A stretch of DNA of 64,000 bases from Billgrantia campisalis (GTDB lineage: Bacteria; Pseudomonadota; Gammaproteobacteria; Pseudomonadales; Halomonadaceae): positions 18,718 through 82,717 of the forward strand of contig NZ_JABFUC010000017.1 in the NCBI RefSeq assembly GCF_022341425.1, written 5' to 3'. The position numbers and the translations under genes were made by a program. The notes under the pieces are model-generated. The model had not been told where the DNA came from, ran no database searches, and saw nothing but the letters and a program-made list of their open reading frames with translations. Below are positions 28,965 through 37,139 of this stretch, piece after piece. Position 1 is the first letter of the stretch, and every line of letters begins with the position of its first letter.

Positions 28965-29714
28965 ATGCGTACCCCGCTGATCGCCGGCAACTGGAAGATG
29001 AACGGCTCGAGCGAGCTGGTCGAGGCCTTCGGCCGCGGCTTTTCCGAGGCGTCGCTGTCCGAGGCGCTGGAGGTGGTGGTCTTTCCGCCGTTTCCCTACC
29101 TCGAGGCGGCGCAGCGCTGCTTTAGCGGCACGCCGCTCAAGCTCGGCGCCCAGACCCTGAATCCGCTGCACTCCGGGGCGCGTACCGGGGAGGTCAGCGG
29201 GCGCATGCTGCGCGAATTCGGCGTCGCCTATGCGCTGGTGGGGCATTCCGAGCGGCGCCAGCTCTATCGCGAGAGCGACGAGGACGTCTACGACCGGCTG
29301 CTGGCGGCGCTGAGCGTCGACATGGCGCCGGTACTGTGCGTGGGCGAGACGCTCGAGGAGCGCGACGCCGGCCGCACCATGGAGGTGGTGTTGCGCCAGG
29401 TGGGCTATGCGATGGCGCGTCTGGAACCCGAGCAGCGCGCGCGTGTCATCATTGCATATGAGCCGGTCTGGGCCATCGGGACCGGCCGCACGGCGACCCC
29501 GCAGCAGGCCCAGGAGGTCATGGCCGGCATCCGCGAGTACCAGGCCGGCTTCGACCGTGACCTGGCGAGCGGGCTACGGCTGCTCTACGGCGGCAGCATG
29601 AACGCGGACAATGCGGCTGAGCTGCTGGCTCAGCCCGATATCGACGGCGGCCTGGTGGGCGGTGCCTCGCTCAAGGTCGACGACTTTCTAGCCATTTGCC
29701 AGTCAGCAGGTTGA
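28965..29714 (+). CDS. tpiA: Triosephosphate isomerase
   Basis: A 249-residue glycolytic enzyme interconverting dihydroxyacetone phosphate and glyceraldehyde-3-phosphate. Catalytic motifs are AGNWKMNG (Lys), VGHSERR (His) and AYEPVWAIGTG (Glu); the phosphate loop YGGSMNADN is present. The ATG at 28965 follows GAGGAG with 5 nt spacing; an in-frame GTG 6 nt earlier overlaps the binding site and is rejected. secG follows after 4 nt. Confidence 0.98.
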   Translation: MRTPLIAGNWKMNGSSELVEAFGRGFSEASLSEALEVVVFPPFPYLEAAQRCFSGTPLKLGAQTLNPLHSGARTGEVSGRMLREFGVAYALVGHSERRQLYRESDEDVYDRLLAALSVDMAPVLCVGETLEERDAGRTMEVVLRQVGYAMARLEPEQRARVIIAYEPVWAIGTGRTATPQQAQEVMAGIREYQAGFDRDLASGLRLLYGGSMNADNAAELLAQPDIDGGLVGGASLKVDDFLAICQSAG

Positions 29715-29718
29715 AACC

Positions 29719-30081
29719 ATGCACGTTGCCATTCTCTTGATCCATGTGGTGCTCGCCATCGCACTGGTCGTCCTTATCCTGCTGCAGCAGGGCAAGGGCG
29801 CCGAAGCCGGCGCCGCCTTCGGTGGCGGTGCCTCCCAGACCGTGTTCGGCTCCCGCGGTACCGGCGGTTTTCTGTCGCGGACCACGGCGGTGCTGGCGGC
29901 GGCCTTCTTCGCCACCTCCCTGACGCTCGCGTACTTCGCGACCCAGGCGGGTCAGGCGGCCCCGGAGGCCGGTATTCCCGATGCACGCCTGATCGAGCAG
30001 CAGCGCGGCGTGCCGACGCTTGACGACGACGCCCGGGATGTGGATAATACCGCGCCAGTGCTGGAGGAAAACGGCGGCTAA
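29719..30081 (+). CDS. secG: Protein translocase subunit SecG
   Basis: A 120-residue inner-membrane subunit of SecYEG. Two transmembrane helices lie at about residues 2-22 and 51-75, joined by the conserved QQGKGAEAGAAFGGGASQTVFGSRG loop (quoted in part). The C-terminal ~45 residues are hydrophilic and acidic. tpiA-secG followed by tRNA-Leu is the Pseudomonas order. Confidence 0.95.
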   Translation: MHVAILLIHVVLAIALVVLILLQQGKGAEAGAAFGGGASQTVFGSRGTGGFLSRTTAVLAAAFFATSLTLAYFATQAGQAAPEAGIPDARLIEQQRGVPTLDDDARDVDNTAPVLEENGG

Positions 30082-30114
30082 GGTCGCGCCTTCATGCATG
30101 GCAAAGCAGTAAAT

Positions 30115-30201
30115 GCCGAAGTGGTGGAATTGGTAGACACGCTATCTTGAGGGGGTAGTGACCTTACGGTCGTGCGGGTTCAAGTCCCGCCTTCGGCACC
30201 A
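30115..30201 (+). tRNA. tRNA-Leu (anticodon GAG)
   Basis: 87 nt. Acceptor stem GCCGAAG/CTTCGGC with A73 and encoded CCA; anticodon stem-loop CTATC-TTGAGGG-GGTAG giving GAG; a long variable arm typical of class II tRNA; T arm GCGGGTTCAAGTCCCGC. It lies 33 nt after secG. Confidence 0.97.
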
Positions 30202-30288
30202 TCTGAAAAAGCCGCGGTCGCGAGCAGCAAGCGGGATCGCGGAAGCAGGATTGGCACCAGGAAGAGTTGGACGGGCCGGTGCAACGGC

Positions 30289-30317
30289 TTGACGCGAAGG
30301 CGTCACATGTCTATACT
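30289..30317 (+). promoter_or_regulatory. Sigma-70 promoter of tRNA-fMet
   Basis: TTGACG (30289-30294) and TATACT (30312-30317) are separated by exactly 17 nt. The -10 ends 16 nt before the tRNA 5' end. Confidence 0.85.
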
Positions 30318-30333
30318 CGCCGACTTGGAATGT

Positions 30334-30410
<77 letters not shown>

Positions 30411-30474
30411 TCTTCCGATCCGCTGCCTTGTGAGGCAGTCGAGATTGTCGAAGTGGTACTACAGGTTTCTTGTG

Positions 30475-30503
30475 AAAGGCCCCTTCCTGCGAAGGGGCTT
30501 TTT
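30475..30503 (+). terminator. Terminator after tRNA-fMet
   Basis: GCCCCTTC (30479-30486) and GAAGGGGC (30491-30498) with a CTGC loop are followed by five T residues. It separates the tRNA from rimP, so either read-through or another promoter in 30504-30624 must serve the nusA operon. Confidence 0.85.
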
Positions 30504-30624
30504 GTTAGCAGCATACTGCCGGTCGAGATCGGCAGCGCTTATCCGGGCAACGCCAATCAGCCACCTGACTTCCCTGTTCACTCCCGGCCAGGTGCCTGAT
30601 GCAACGGCTGTAGGAGCTTTCTCT

Positions 30625-31086
30625 GTGGCACTCAAGGATGCTGCGCTCTACGCGCTGATCGAACCGGTGGTTACCGCCATGGGGTTCGAGCTCTGGGGGA
30701 TCGAGTATCACTCCCAGGGCAAGCACTCTCAATTGGTCATCTACATTGATCATGCCGACGGCGTGAGCGTGGATCACTGTGCCGACATCAGCCGCCAGGT
30801 CAGCGCCGTACTCGACGTCGAAGACCCCATCAGCGGCGAGTATCGCCTCGAGGTGTCGTCGCCTGGTCTGGACCGACCGCTCTATACCCTCGACCACTTT
30901 GCCCGCTACCGTGGCCATCAGGTGGCACTCAGGCTGCGTACGCCCTTCGATGGGCGGCGCAAGTTCCAGGGGCTGTTGGCCGGTATCGAGGGAGACGAAG
31001 TGCTGTTGCAGCTGGACGGCGAGGAGTATTGCTTTCCCATCGAAAGCATCGATCAGGCACGTGTGGTGCCGGTCTTCGAGGATTGA
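30625..31086 (+). CDS. rimP: Ribosome maturation factor RimP
   Basis: A 153-residue 30S assembly factor. It shows GFELWGIEYHSQGKHSQLVIYID, the DISRQVSAVLDVEDPI segment and the conserved YRLEVSSPGLDRPL. The start is GTG at 30625, with GGAG 8 nt upstream; longer frames run back through the tRNA terminator and are spurious. It heads the operon rimP-nusA-infB-rbfA-truB. Confidence 0.96.
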   Translation: MALKDAALYALIEPVVTAMGFELWGIEYHSQGKHSQLVIYIDHADGVSVDHCADISRQVSAVLDVEDPISGEYRLEVSSPGLDRPLYTLDHFARYRGHQVALRLRTPFDGRRKFQGLLAGIEGDEVLLQLDGEEYCFPIESIDQARVVPVFED

Positions 31087-31140
31087 GGTCCGAGGAGCAG
31101 GCTCGATGCATAAGGACAGGTTTTCTGGCGAGGCAAAGGC

Positions 31141-32631
31141 ATGAGTAAAGAAATACTGACGGTCGTGGATGCGATCTCCAACGAGAAGGGCGTGCCCCGC
31201 GACGTGATCTTCGAGGCCGTCGAGGCGGCGCTGGCCAGCGCCTCCCGCAAGCGCTTCGAGGGCCGCGAGGTCAGCGTGCGGGTCCATATCGATCGCCAGA
31301 CCGGCGACTATGAGACCTTTCGCCGCTGGGAAGTGGTCGAAGACGACGAATTCGAGAATCCCGACGCCGAGATCAAGGAGTCCTTCGCCGAGCGCCGCGA
31401 CCCGCCTCTCAAGCGGGGAGACGTGGTCGAGGAGCAGATCGACAACGCCGCCTTCGGCCGCATCGCCGCCCAGACCGCCAAGCAGGTGATCGTGCAGAAG
31501 GTGCGCGAGGCCGAGCGGGCCGAGGTGGTGCGCCTCTACGCCGAGCGCGAGGGCGAACTGGTCGCCGGCATCGTCAAGAAGACCACCCGCGACGGCCTGA
31601 TCATCGACCTGGGCGACAACGCCGAGGCCTTCCTGCCCCGCGGCGAGATGATCCCCGGCGAGCGCTACCGCATGAATGACCGGGTGCGTGCGCTGCTGAC
31701 GAAGGTCGACCCCGAGGCGCGCGGCGCCCAGCTGATTCTCTCGCGCACCTGCCCCGAGCTGATCATCGAGCTGTTCAAGATCGAGGTGCCGGAGATCGCC
31801 GAGCAGCTCATCGAGATCAAGGGCGCCGCCCGGGATCCGGGCTCGCGGGCCAAGATCGCCGTCAAGACCAACGACCGGCGCATCGACCCGGTTGGGGCCT
31901 GCGTCGGCATGCGCGGCTCAAGGGTCCAGGCGGTCTCCTCCGAGCTGCAGAACGAGCGCGTCGATATCGTGCTGTGGGACGACAACCCCGCCCAGCTGGT
32001 GATCAACGCCATGGCGCCGGCGGATGTCGCCTCGATCCTCGTCGACGAGGAGACGCACGCCATGGACGTGGCGGTCGCCGAGGACAACCTGGCCCAGGCC
32101 ATCGGCCGCAGCGGCCAGAACGTGCGCCTGGCCTCGGAGCTCACCGGCTGGCGGCTCAACGTCATGACCGAGAGCGAGGCCGAGGACAAGCGGGAGCAGG
32201 AGATCGACAGCCTGGTCGAGCACTTCATCCAGCACCTCGAGATCGACGATGATCTCGCTCGCCTGCTGGTGGAGGAGGGTTTCACCACCCTGGAGGAGCT
32301 CGCCTACGTGCCCGTCGAGGAGATGCTCGAGATCGAGGAGCTCGACGAGGAAGAGGTGGAAGAACTTCGTGCGCGCGCCAAGGATGAGCTGCTCAACTTG
32401 GCCATCGCCTCCGAGGAGGAGCTGGACGGGGCGCAGCCGGCCGATGACCTGCTGGAGATGGAGGGCATGGAGCGCCACCTGGCGTTTATTCTGGCCAGCC
32501 GGGGGATCGTCACCATGGAGGATCTGGCCGAGCAGTCCGTCGATGACCTGATGGATATCGACGGCATGGACGAAGCGCGCGCTGCAGAACTGATCATGAC
32601 GGCCCGTGCGCCATGGTTCGAAGGCGAGTAG
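31141..32631 (+). CDS. nusA: Transcription termination/antitermination factor NusA
   Basis: A 496-residue RNA polymerase-binding factor acting in pausing, termination and antitermination. N-terminal polymerase-binding domain (1-125), S1 domain (about 130-200), two KH domains (about 205-345, with GACVGMRGSRVQAV) and two C-terminal acidic repeats (about 360-490, with LLEMEGMERHLAFILASRG) as in gammaproteobacteria. The start follows rimP by 54 nt. Confidence 0.98.
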   Translation: MSKEILTVVDAISNEKGVPRDVIFEAVEAALASASRKRFEGREVSVRVHIDRQTGDYETFRRWEVVEDDEFENPDAEIKESFAERRDPPLKRGDVVEEQIDNAAFGRIAAQTAKQVIVQKVREAERAEVVRLYAEREGELVAGIVKKTTRDGLIIDLGDNAEAFLPRGEMIPGERYRMNDRVRALLTKVDPEARGAQLILSRTCPELIIELFKIEVPEIAEQLIEIKGAARDPGSRAKIAVKTNDRRIDPVGACVGMRGSRVQAVSSELQNERVDIVLWDDNPAQLVINAMAPADVASILVDEETHAMDVAVAEDNLAQAIGRSGQNVRLASELTGWRLNVMTESEAEDKREQEIDSLVEHFIQHLEIDDDLARLLVEEGFTTLEELAYVPVEEMLEIEELDEEEVEELRARAKDELLNLAIASEEELDGAQPADDLLEMEGMERHLAFILASRGIVTMEDLAEQSVDDLMDIDGMDEARAAELIMTARAPWFEGE

Positions 32632-32721
32632 CGAGAAGGCGAATAGCCACCGGACGGTGAGCGCGGAAGCCAGCGTTCGGGTTACGAACAGACAACGGGT
32701 CACGGGCTGAGGAGGGTCAAG

Positions 32722-35226
32722 ATGTCAGAAATGACCGTTAAGGATTTTGCCGCAAAGGTGGGCCGCGATGTGCCCCGCCTGCTGGAACAGATGAAAGAAG
32801 CCGGGCTCGAGCACAAGTCCGAGAGCGACGCCGTGTCCGAGGAGGACAAGCGCCAGCTGCTCGACTTTTTGACCAAGAGCCATGGCACCAAGGGCGTGGG
32901 GGCGAAGAACCGCATCACCCTGACCCGCAAGACGCGCAGTCGGATCAAGACCGGCGAGCGGGGCAAGTCGATCGAGGTGCAGGTGCGCAAGAAGCGCACC
33001 TACGTCAAGCGCACCGAGGAAGAGGCGCCCAAGGAGGAGCCGGCAGAAGAGACCGGTCCGCGTCAGCTGGTCGGTGACATGGCCGACTCACAGGCCAAGC
33101 GCGAGGCGCAGGAGGCCGAGGAGGCCAAGTCGCGTGCCGCCGAACAGGCCGCCCAGGAGGCCGCCGCCAAGCTCGAGGCCGAGAAGGCCGCCGAGGTGCC
33201 GGAGGTGCCGGTGCCTGAGCTGGAGACGAGCGAGCCCGCCCCCGAGCAGCCGCCGGCGCCGCCCAAGGAGGGTCGCAGCGACCGCCGTACCGCGCCACCC
33301 AAGAAGGCAGCGGCCAAGAAGGGCCGCGGCGGCCGCGACGAGGACGATCGCGGCGACCGCGAGGAGCGCCGTCGCGGTGGCAAGAAGGCCAAGCGCGCCG
33401 AGCGTCGCGGCAGCCGTCGCGGCGGCGGCCAGAGCGGTGGCAAGCACGGCTTCCAGAAGCCGACCCAGCCGATCGTGCGCGAAGTCTCTATCCCCGAGTC
33501 GATCAGCGTCGCCGACCTGGCCGACAAGATGTCGATCAAGGCGAACGAGGTCATCAAGACCATGTTCACCATGGGCGCGGCGGTGACCATCAACCAGACC
33601 ATCGACCAGGACACCGCGGCCATCGTGGTGGAAGAGATGGGCCACAAGCCCAAGCTGGTCAAGGACGATGCGCTGGAGACCGAGGTGCTCGAGGGCATCT
33701 CCTACGAGGGCGAGGAGATCACCCGCTCGCCGGTGGTCACGGTCATGGGTCACGTCGACCACGGCAAGACCTCGCTGCTCGACTATATCCGCAAGGCCAA
33801 GGTTGCCACCGGCGAGGCCGGCGGCATCACCCAGCATATCGGCGCCTATCATGTGGAAGACGATCACGGCGGCGTGACCTTCCTCGATACCCCGGGCCAC
33901 GCGGCGTTCACCGCCATGCGCGCCCGCGGGGCCAAGGCCACCGACGTGGTCATCCTGGTGGTGGCCGCCGACGACGGCGTGATGCCCCAGACCATCGAGG
34001 CCATCGAGCACTCCAAGGCCGCCGAAGTGCCGCTGGTGGTGGCGGTCAACAAGATCGACAAGCAGGGGGCGGACCCGGACCGGGTCAAGAACGAGCTCTC
34101 CCAGCACGGCGTGATCTCCGAGGAGTGGGGCGGCGACACCCAGTTCGTCCACGTCTCGGCGCATACCGGTGAGGGCATCGAGGAGCTGCTGGAAGCGATC
34201 CAGCTGGTCTCCGAGGTGCTCGAGCTCACCGCCGTGCCGGAAGCGCCCGGCAAGGGCGTGGTGGTCGAGTCGCGTCTCGACAAGGGCCGCGGCCCGGTGG
34301 CCACGGTGCTGGTCCAGAACGGTACCCTGAAGAAGGGCGACATCGTGCTGGCCGGCCTGCACTACGGCCGGGTACGTGCCTTGACCAACGAGCTCGGCCA
34401 GCAGGTCGACGAGGCGGGTCCCGCCATGCCGGTGGAGATCCAGGGCCTCGACGGCACGCCCGAGGCGGGTGACGACTTCATGGTGCTGGCCGACGAGAAG
34501 AAGGCCCGCGAGGTCGCCAACTTCCGCCAGGGCAAGTACCGCGAGGTGCGCCTGGCGCGCCAGCAGAAGGCCAAGCTGGAGAACATGTTCAGCCAGATGG
34601 GCCAGGACGAGGTGGCCAAGGTCAATATCGTCCTCAAGGCCGACGTCCAGGGCTCGCTGGAAGCCATCAAGGGCGCGCTGGAAGAGCTCTCCACCGACGA
34701 GGTGCAGGTGGCCGTGGTCTCCTCCGGGGTGGGCGGTATCACCGGCACCGACGCCAACCTGGCACTGGCCAGTGACGCCATCGTGGTCGGCTTCAACGTG
34801 CGTGCCGATGCCGCTGCCCGCGAGATCATCGAGCGTGAAGGCCTGGATCTGCGCTACTACAGCGTCATCTACCAGCTGATCGACGAGGTCAAGCAGGCCA
34901 TGAGCGGCATGCTGGCGCCGGAGTGGAAGGAAGAGATCGTCGGCGTGGCCGAGGTTCGCGACGTCTTCCGCGCGCCCAAGATCGGCGCCGTGGCCGGCTG
35001 CATGGTGGTCGAGGGGACCGTGCACCGCAACAAGAAGATCCGGGTGCTGCGCGACAACGTGGTCATCTACGAGGGCGAGCTCGAGTCGCTGCGCCGCTTC
35101 AAGGACGATGTCCAGGAAGTGCGCAACGGCATGGAGTGCGGCATCGGGGTGAAGAACTACAACGATGTCCAGGTCGGCGATAAGATCGAGGTCTTCGACC
35201 AGGTCAAGGTCGAGCGGACGCTGTAA
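32722..35226 (+). CDS. infB: Translation initiation factor IF-2
   Basis: An 834-residue GTPase that positions fMet-tRNA on the 30S subunit. N-terminal helical domain (MTVKDFAAKVGRDVPRLLEQ), a long charged linker rich in Glu, Ala, Lys and Arg (about 95-250), then a second IF2-N segment and the G domain with GHVDHGKTS at about residue 342, DTPGHAAF and NKIDK. Domains II-IV follow to the fMet-tRNA-binding C-terminus. Internal starts may give shorter isoforms as in E. coli; not tested here. Confidence 0.98.
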   Translation: MSEMTVKDFAAKVGRDVPRLLEQMKEAGLEHKSESDAVSEEDKRQLLDFLTKSHGTKGVGAKNRITLTRKTRSRIKTGERGKSIEVQVRKKRTYVKRTEEEAPKEEPAEETGPRQLVGDMADSQAKREAQEAEEAKSRAAEQAAQEAAAKLEAEKAAEVPEVPVPELETSEPAPEQPPAPPKEGRSDRRTAPPKKAAAKKGRGGRDEDDRGDREERRRGGKKAKRAERRGSRRGGGQSGGKHGFQKPTQPIVREVSIPESISVADLADKMSIKANEVIKTMFTMGAAVTINQTIDQDTAAIVVEEMGHKPKLVKDDALETEVLEGISYEGEEITRSPVVTVMGHVDHGKTSLLDYIRKAKVATGEAGGITQHIGAYHVEDDHGGVTFLDTPGHAAFTAMRARGAKATDVVILVVAADDGVMPQTIEAIEHSKAAEVPLVVAVNKIDKQGADPDRVKNELSQHGVISEEWGGDTQFVHVSAHTGEGIEELLEAIQLVSEVLELTAVPEAPGKGVVVESRLDKGRGPVATVLVQNGTLKKGDIVLAGLHYGRVRALTNELGQQVDEAGPAMPVEIQGLDGTPEAGDDFMVLADEKKAREVANFRQGKYREVRLARQQKAKLENMFSQMGQDEVAKVNIVLKADVQGSLEAIKGALEELSTDEVQVAVVSSGVGGITGTDANLALASDAIVVGFNVRADAAAREIIEREGLDLRYYSVIYQLIDEVKQAMSGMLAPEWKEEIVGVAEVRDVFRAPKIGAVAGCMVVEGTVHRNKKIRVLRDNVVIYEGELESLRRFKDDVQEVRNGMECGIGVKNYNDVQVGDKIEVFDQVKVERTL

Positions 35227-35244
35227 TCGCAGCGGGAGTTGAGC

Positions 35245-35685
35245 ATGCGCGAGTTCAAGCGTACCGACCGGGTCGGCGATCAGCTGCAGAAGGAACTGGC
35301 GGTGTTGATCCAGCGCGAGGTCAAGGACCCGCGCCTGGGCATGGTCACCGTCAGCGGGGTCACGGTGAGTCGCGACCTCGGCTATGCCGATGTCTACGTG
35401 ACCCTGCTGGGCGAGGACAGCCCCGAGCGGGTCAAGGAGAACCTCAAGGTGCTGCGCCAGGCGGCCGGCTTCCTGCGTGGCCAGATCGCCAAGCGCATCA
35501 AGCTGCGCCATGTGCCGGAGCTGCGCTTTCATTTCGACGAGAGCGTGGTGCGTGGTCATCGGCTGTCGTCGCTGATCGACGAGGCGGTCGCCAGCGACCG
35601 CTCGCGCCAGGGCGATGCCCCGGACGAGGGCGGGGCCGATGGTGACAGCGGACAGGATGCCGGCGGCAGCGGCGAGCGCGACTGA
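35245..35685 (+). CDS. rbfA: 30S ribosome-binding factor RbfA
   Basis: A 146-residue KH-fold factor for 16S rRNA maturation. It shows RVGDQLQKELAVLIQREVKDPRLG, VTVSRDLGYADVYVTLL and the C-terminal LRFHFDESVVRGHRLSSLID. An acidic Gly/Asp tail of about 30 residues follows. The ATG at 35245 has GGGAG 6 nt upstream; an in-frame TTG at 35239 is less likely. Its stop overlaps the truB start (TGATG). Confidence 0.96.
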   Translation: MREFKRTDRVGDQLQKELAVLIQREVKDPRLGMVTVSGVTVSRDLGYADVYVTLLGEDSPERVKENLKVLRQAAGFLRGQIAKRIKLRHVPELRFHFDESVVRGHRLSSLIDEAVASDRSRQGDAPDEGGADGDSGQDAGGSGERD

Positions 35686-36602
35686 TGGCGAGGCGCCGCC
35701 GCGGCCTGCCGGTCAACGGGGTGCTGCTGCTGGACAAGCCCAAGGGGGTGTCCAGCAATCACGCTCTGCAGCGCGCCCGCCGTCTGTTCCAGGCGCAGAA
35801 GGCGGGGCATACCGGCACCCTGGACCCCATGGCCACCGGCCTGCTGCCGGTCTGCTTCGGCGAGGCGACCAAGTTCTCCGCCCATCTGCTGGAGGCCGAC
35901 AAGGTCTACCGCACCCGGGTCGAACTCGGCATCATCACCGACAGTGGGGACGCCGAGGGCGAGGTGCTCGAGCGCCGCGAGGTGCCGACGCTCGGTGAGG
36001 CCGACATCGAGGGCGCGCTGGCGCGCTTTCGCGGCGAGATCGAGCAGGTGCCGCCGATGGTCTCGGCGCTCAAGCATCAGGGCCGCAAGCTCTACGAGCT
36101 GGCTCGCGAGGGCAAGACGGTGGAGCGTGCAGCGCGGCGCGTGACGGTGTATGATGCGCGCCTTCTCGCCTTTGCCGGCGACGCCTTCGAGCTGGAGGTG
36201 GCGGTCAGCAAGGGCACCTATGTGCGCACCCTGGCCGAGGACATCGGCCTGGCCCTGGGCACCGGCGCGCATATCAGCGCGCTGCGCCGGCTGAAGACCG
36301 GGCCCTTCACCGGCGAGGGTATGTGGACCCTCGAGGCCCTGGAGGCGCTGCCCGGCCAGGCCGAGCGCGAGGCGACGCTGCTGCCGGTGGACGTGCTGGT
36401 GGCCCACCTGCCGCGGCTCGAGGTGGACGCGGCGGGCGCACGCTGCTTGACTCATGGCCAGCCGGTGCGGATGGCGGCCGGCGAGCTCGCCGCCGGCGAG
36501 ACGACGAGACTCTACTGTGACGGGACCTTTCTGGGGCTCGGCACGGTGATGGGGCCACAGGAGGTGGCGCCCAAGCGGCTGCTGAGTAGCGCGGCCGCGT
36601 GA
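35685..36602 (+). CDS. truB: tRNA pseudouridine(55) synthase TruB
   Basis: A 305-residue enzyme making pseudouridine 55 in the T loop of tRNAs. It shows GVLLLDKPKGVSSNHAL, the catalytic block GHTGTLDPMATG (Asp about 47), VSKGTYVRTLAEDIG and a PUA-like C-terminus. Its start overlaps the rbfA stop by one nucleotide, so translation is coupled. Confidence 0.98.
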   Translation: MARRRRGLPVNGVLLLDKPKGVSSNHALQRARRLFQAQKAGHTGTLDPMATGLLPVCFGEATKFSAHLLEADKVYRTRVELGIITDSGDAEGEVLERREVPTLGEADIEGALARFRGEIEQVPPMVSALKHQGRKLYELAREGKTVERAARRVTVYDARLLAFAGDAFELEVAVSKGTYVRTLAEDIGLALGTGAHISALRRLKTGPFTGEGMWTLEALEALPGQAEREATLLPVDVLVAHLPRLEVDAAGARCLTHGQPVRMAAGELAAGETTRLYCDGTFLGLGTVMGPQEVAPKRLLSSAAA

Positions 36603-36702
36603 GAAGGCAACAGCGCCTTCGACAGGGAGAAACGACCGAGACTGCAAATATGCGTGGTCTCACCCATTCATTACTCAGGCATATTGCTTACTGGAGAGAC
36701 AG

Positions 36703-36972
36703 ATGGCACTGACCGCTGAAAAGAAGGCCGAGATCGTCAATGAATTCGGCCGTGGCGACAACGACACCGGTTCCCCCGAGGTTCAGGTGGCCCTGCTGAG
36801 CGCCAACATCGATGGCCTGCAGGACCACTTCAAGAGCAACAAGCAGGATCACCACTCGCGTCGTGGCCTGATCCGCATGGTTAACCAGCGCCGCAAGCTG
36901 CTGGACTACCTGAAGCGCAAGGACTTCGAGCGCTATCAGGCGCTCATCCAGCGTCTGGGCCTGCGTCGCTAA
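36703..36972 (+). CDS. rpsO: 30S ribosomal protein S15
   Basis: A standard 89-residue S15 that binds the central domain of 16S rRNA. It shows FGRGDNDTGSPEVQVALLS and the LDYLKRKDFERYQALIQRLG C-terminus. The ATG follows GGAGAGAC. A strong terminator follows, so pnp either depends on read-through or on its own promoter, as in E. coli. Confidence 0.99.
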   Translation: MALTAEKKAEIVNEFGRGDNDTGSPEVQVALLSANIDGLQDHFKSNKQDHHSRRGLIRMVNQRRKLLDYLKRKDFERYQALIQRLGLRR

Positions 36973-36996
36973 GCGATGCACCCCAAGCGGTAGAAA

Positions 36997-37024
36997 ACGG
37001 GCAGCCTTCGGGCTGCCCGTTTTT
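36997..37024 (+). terminator. Rho-independent terminator after rpsO
   Basis: ACGGGCAGCC (36997-37006) and GGCTGCCCGT (37011-37020) close a TTCG tetraloop and are followed by TTTT. A textbook terminator between rpsO and pnp. Confidence 0.93.
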
Positions 37025-37139
37025 GTATTGGGAGGCCGGAAATGTCGCTATCCGGTGGCCGCGGGGCGCGTCAACCCCTAAAATGGTCGCCGAGTCGAAA
37101 CGACCCAAACACAGAAAAGTACAGTTGAAGGAAGTCGCC

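Noticed and set aside
33088..35559. 823-codon open frame opposite infB
   Set aside because: Same cause; the frame also crosses the infB-rbfA junction, which a real gene would not do.
37025..37139. RNase III-type autoregulatory hairpin in the pnp leader
   Set aside because: Expected by analogy with E. coli, but I could not define a convincing long stem by eye.
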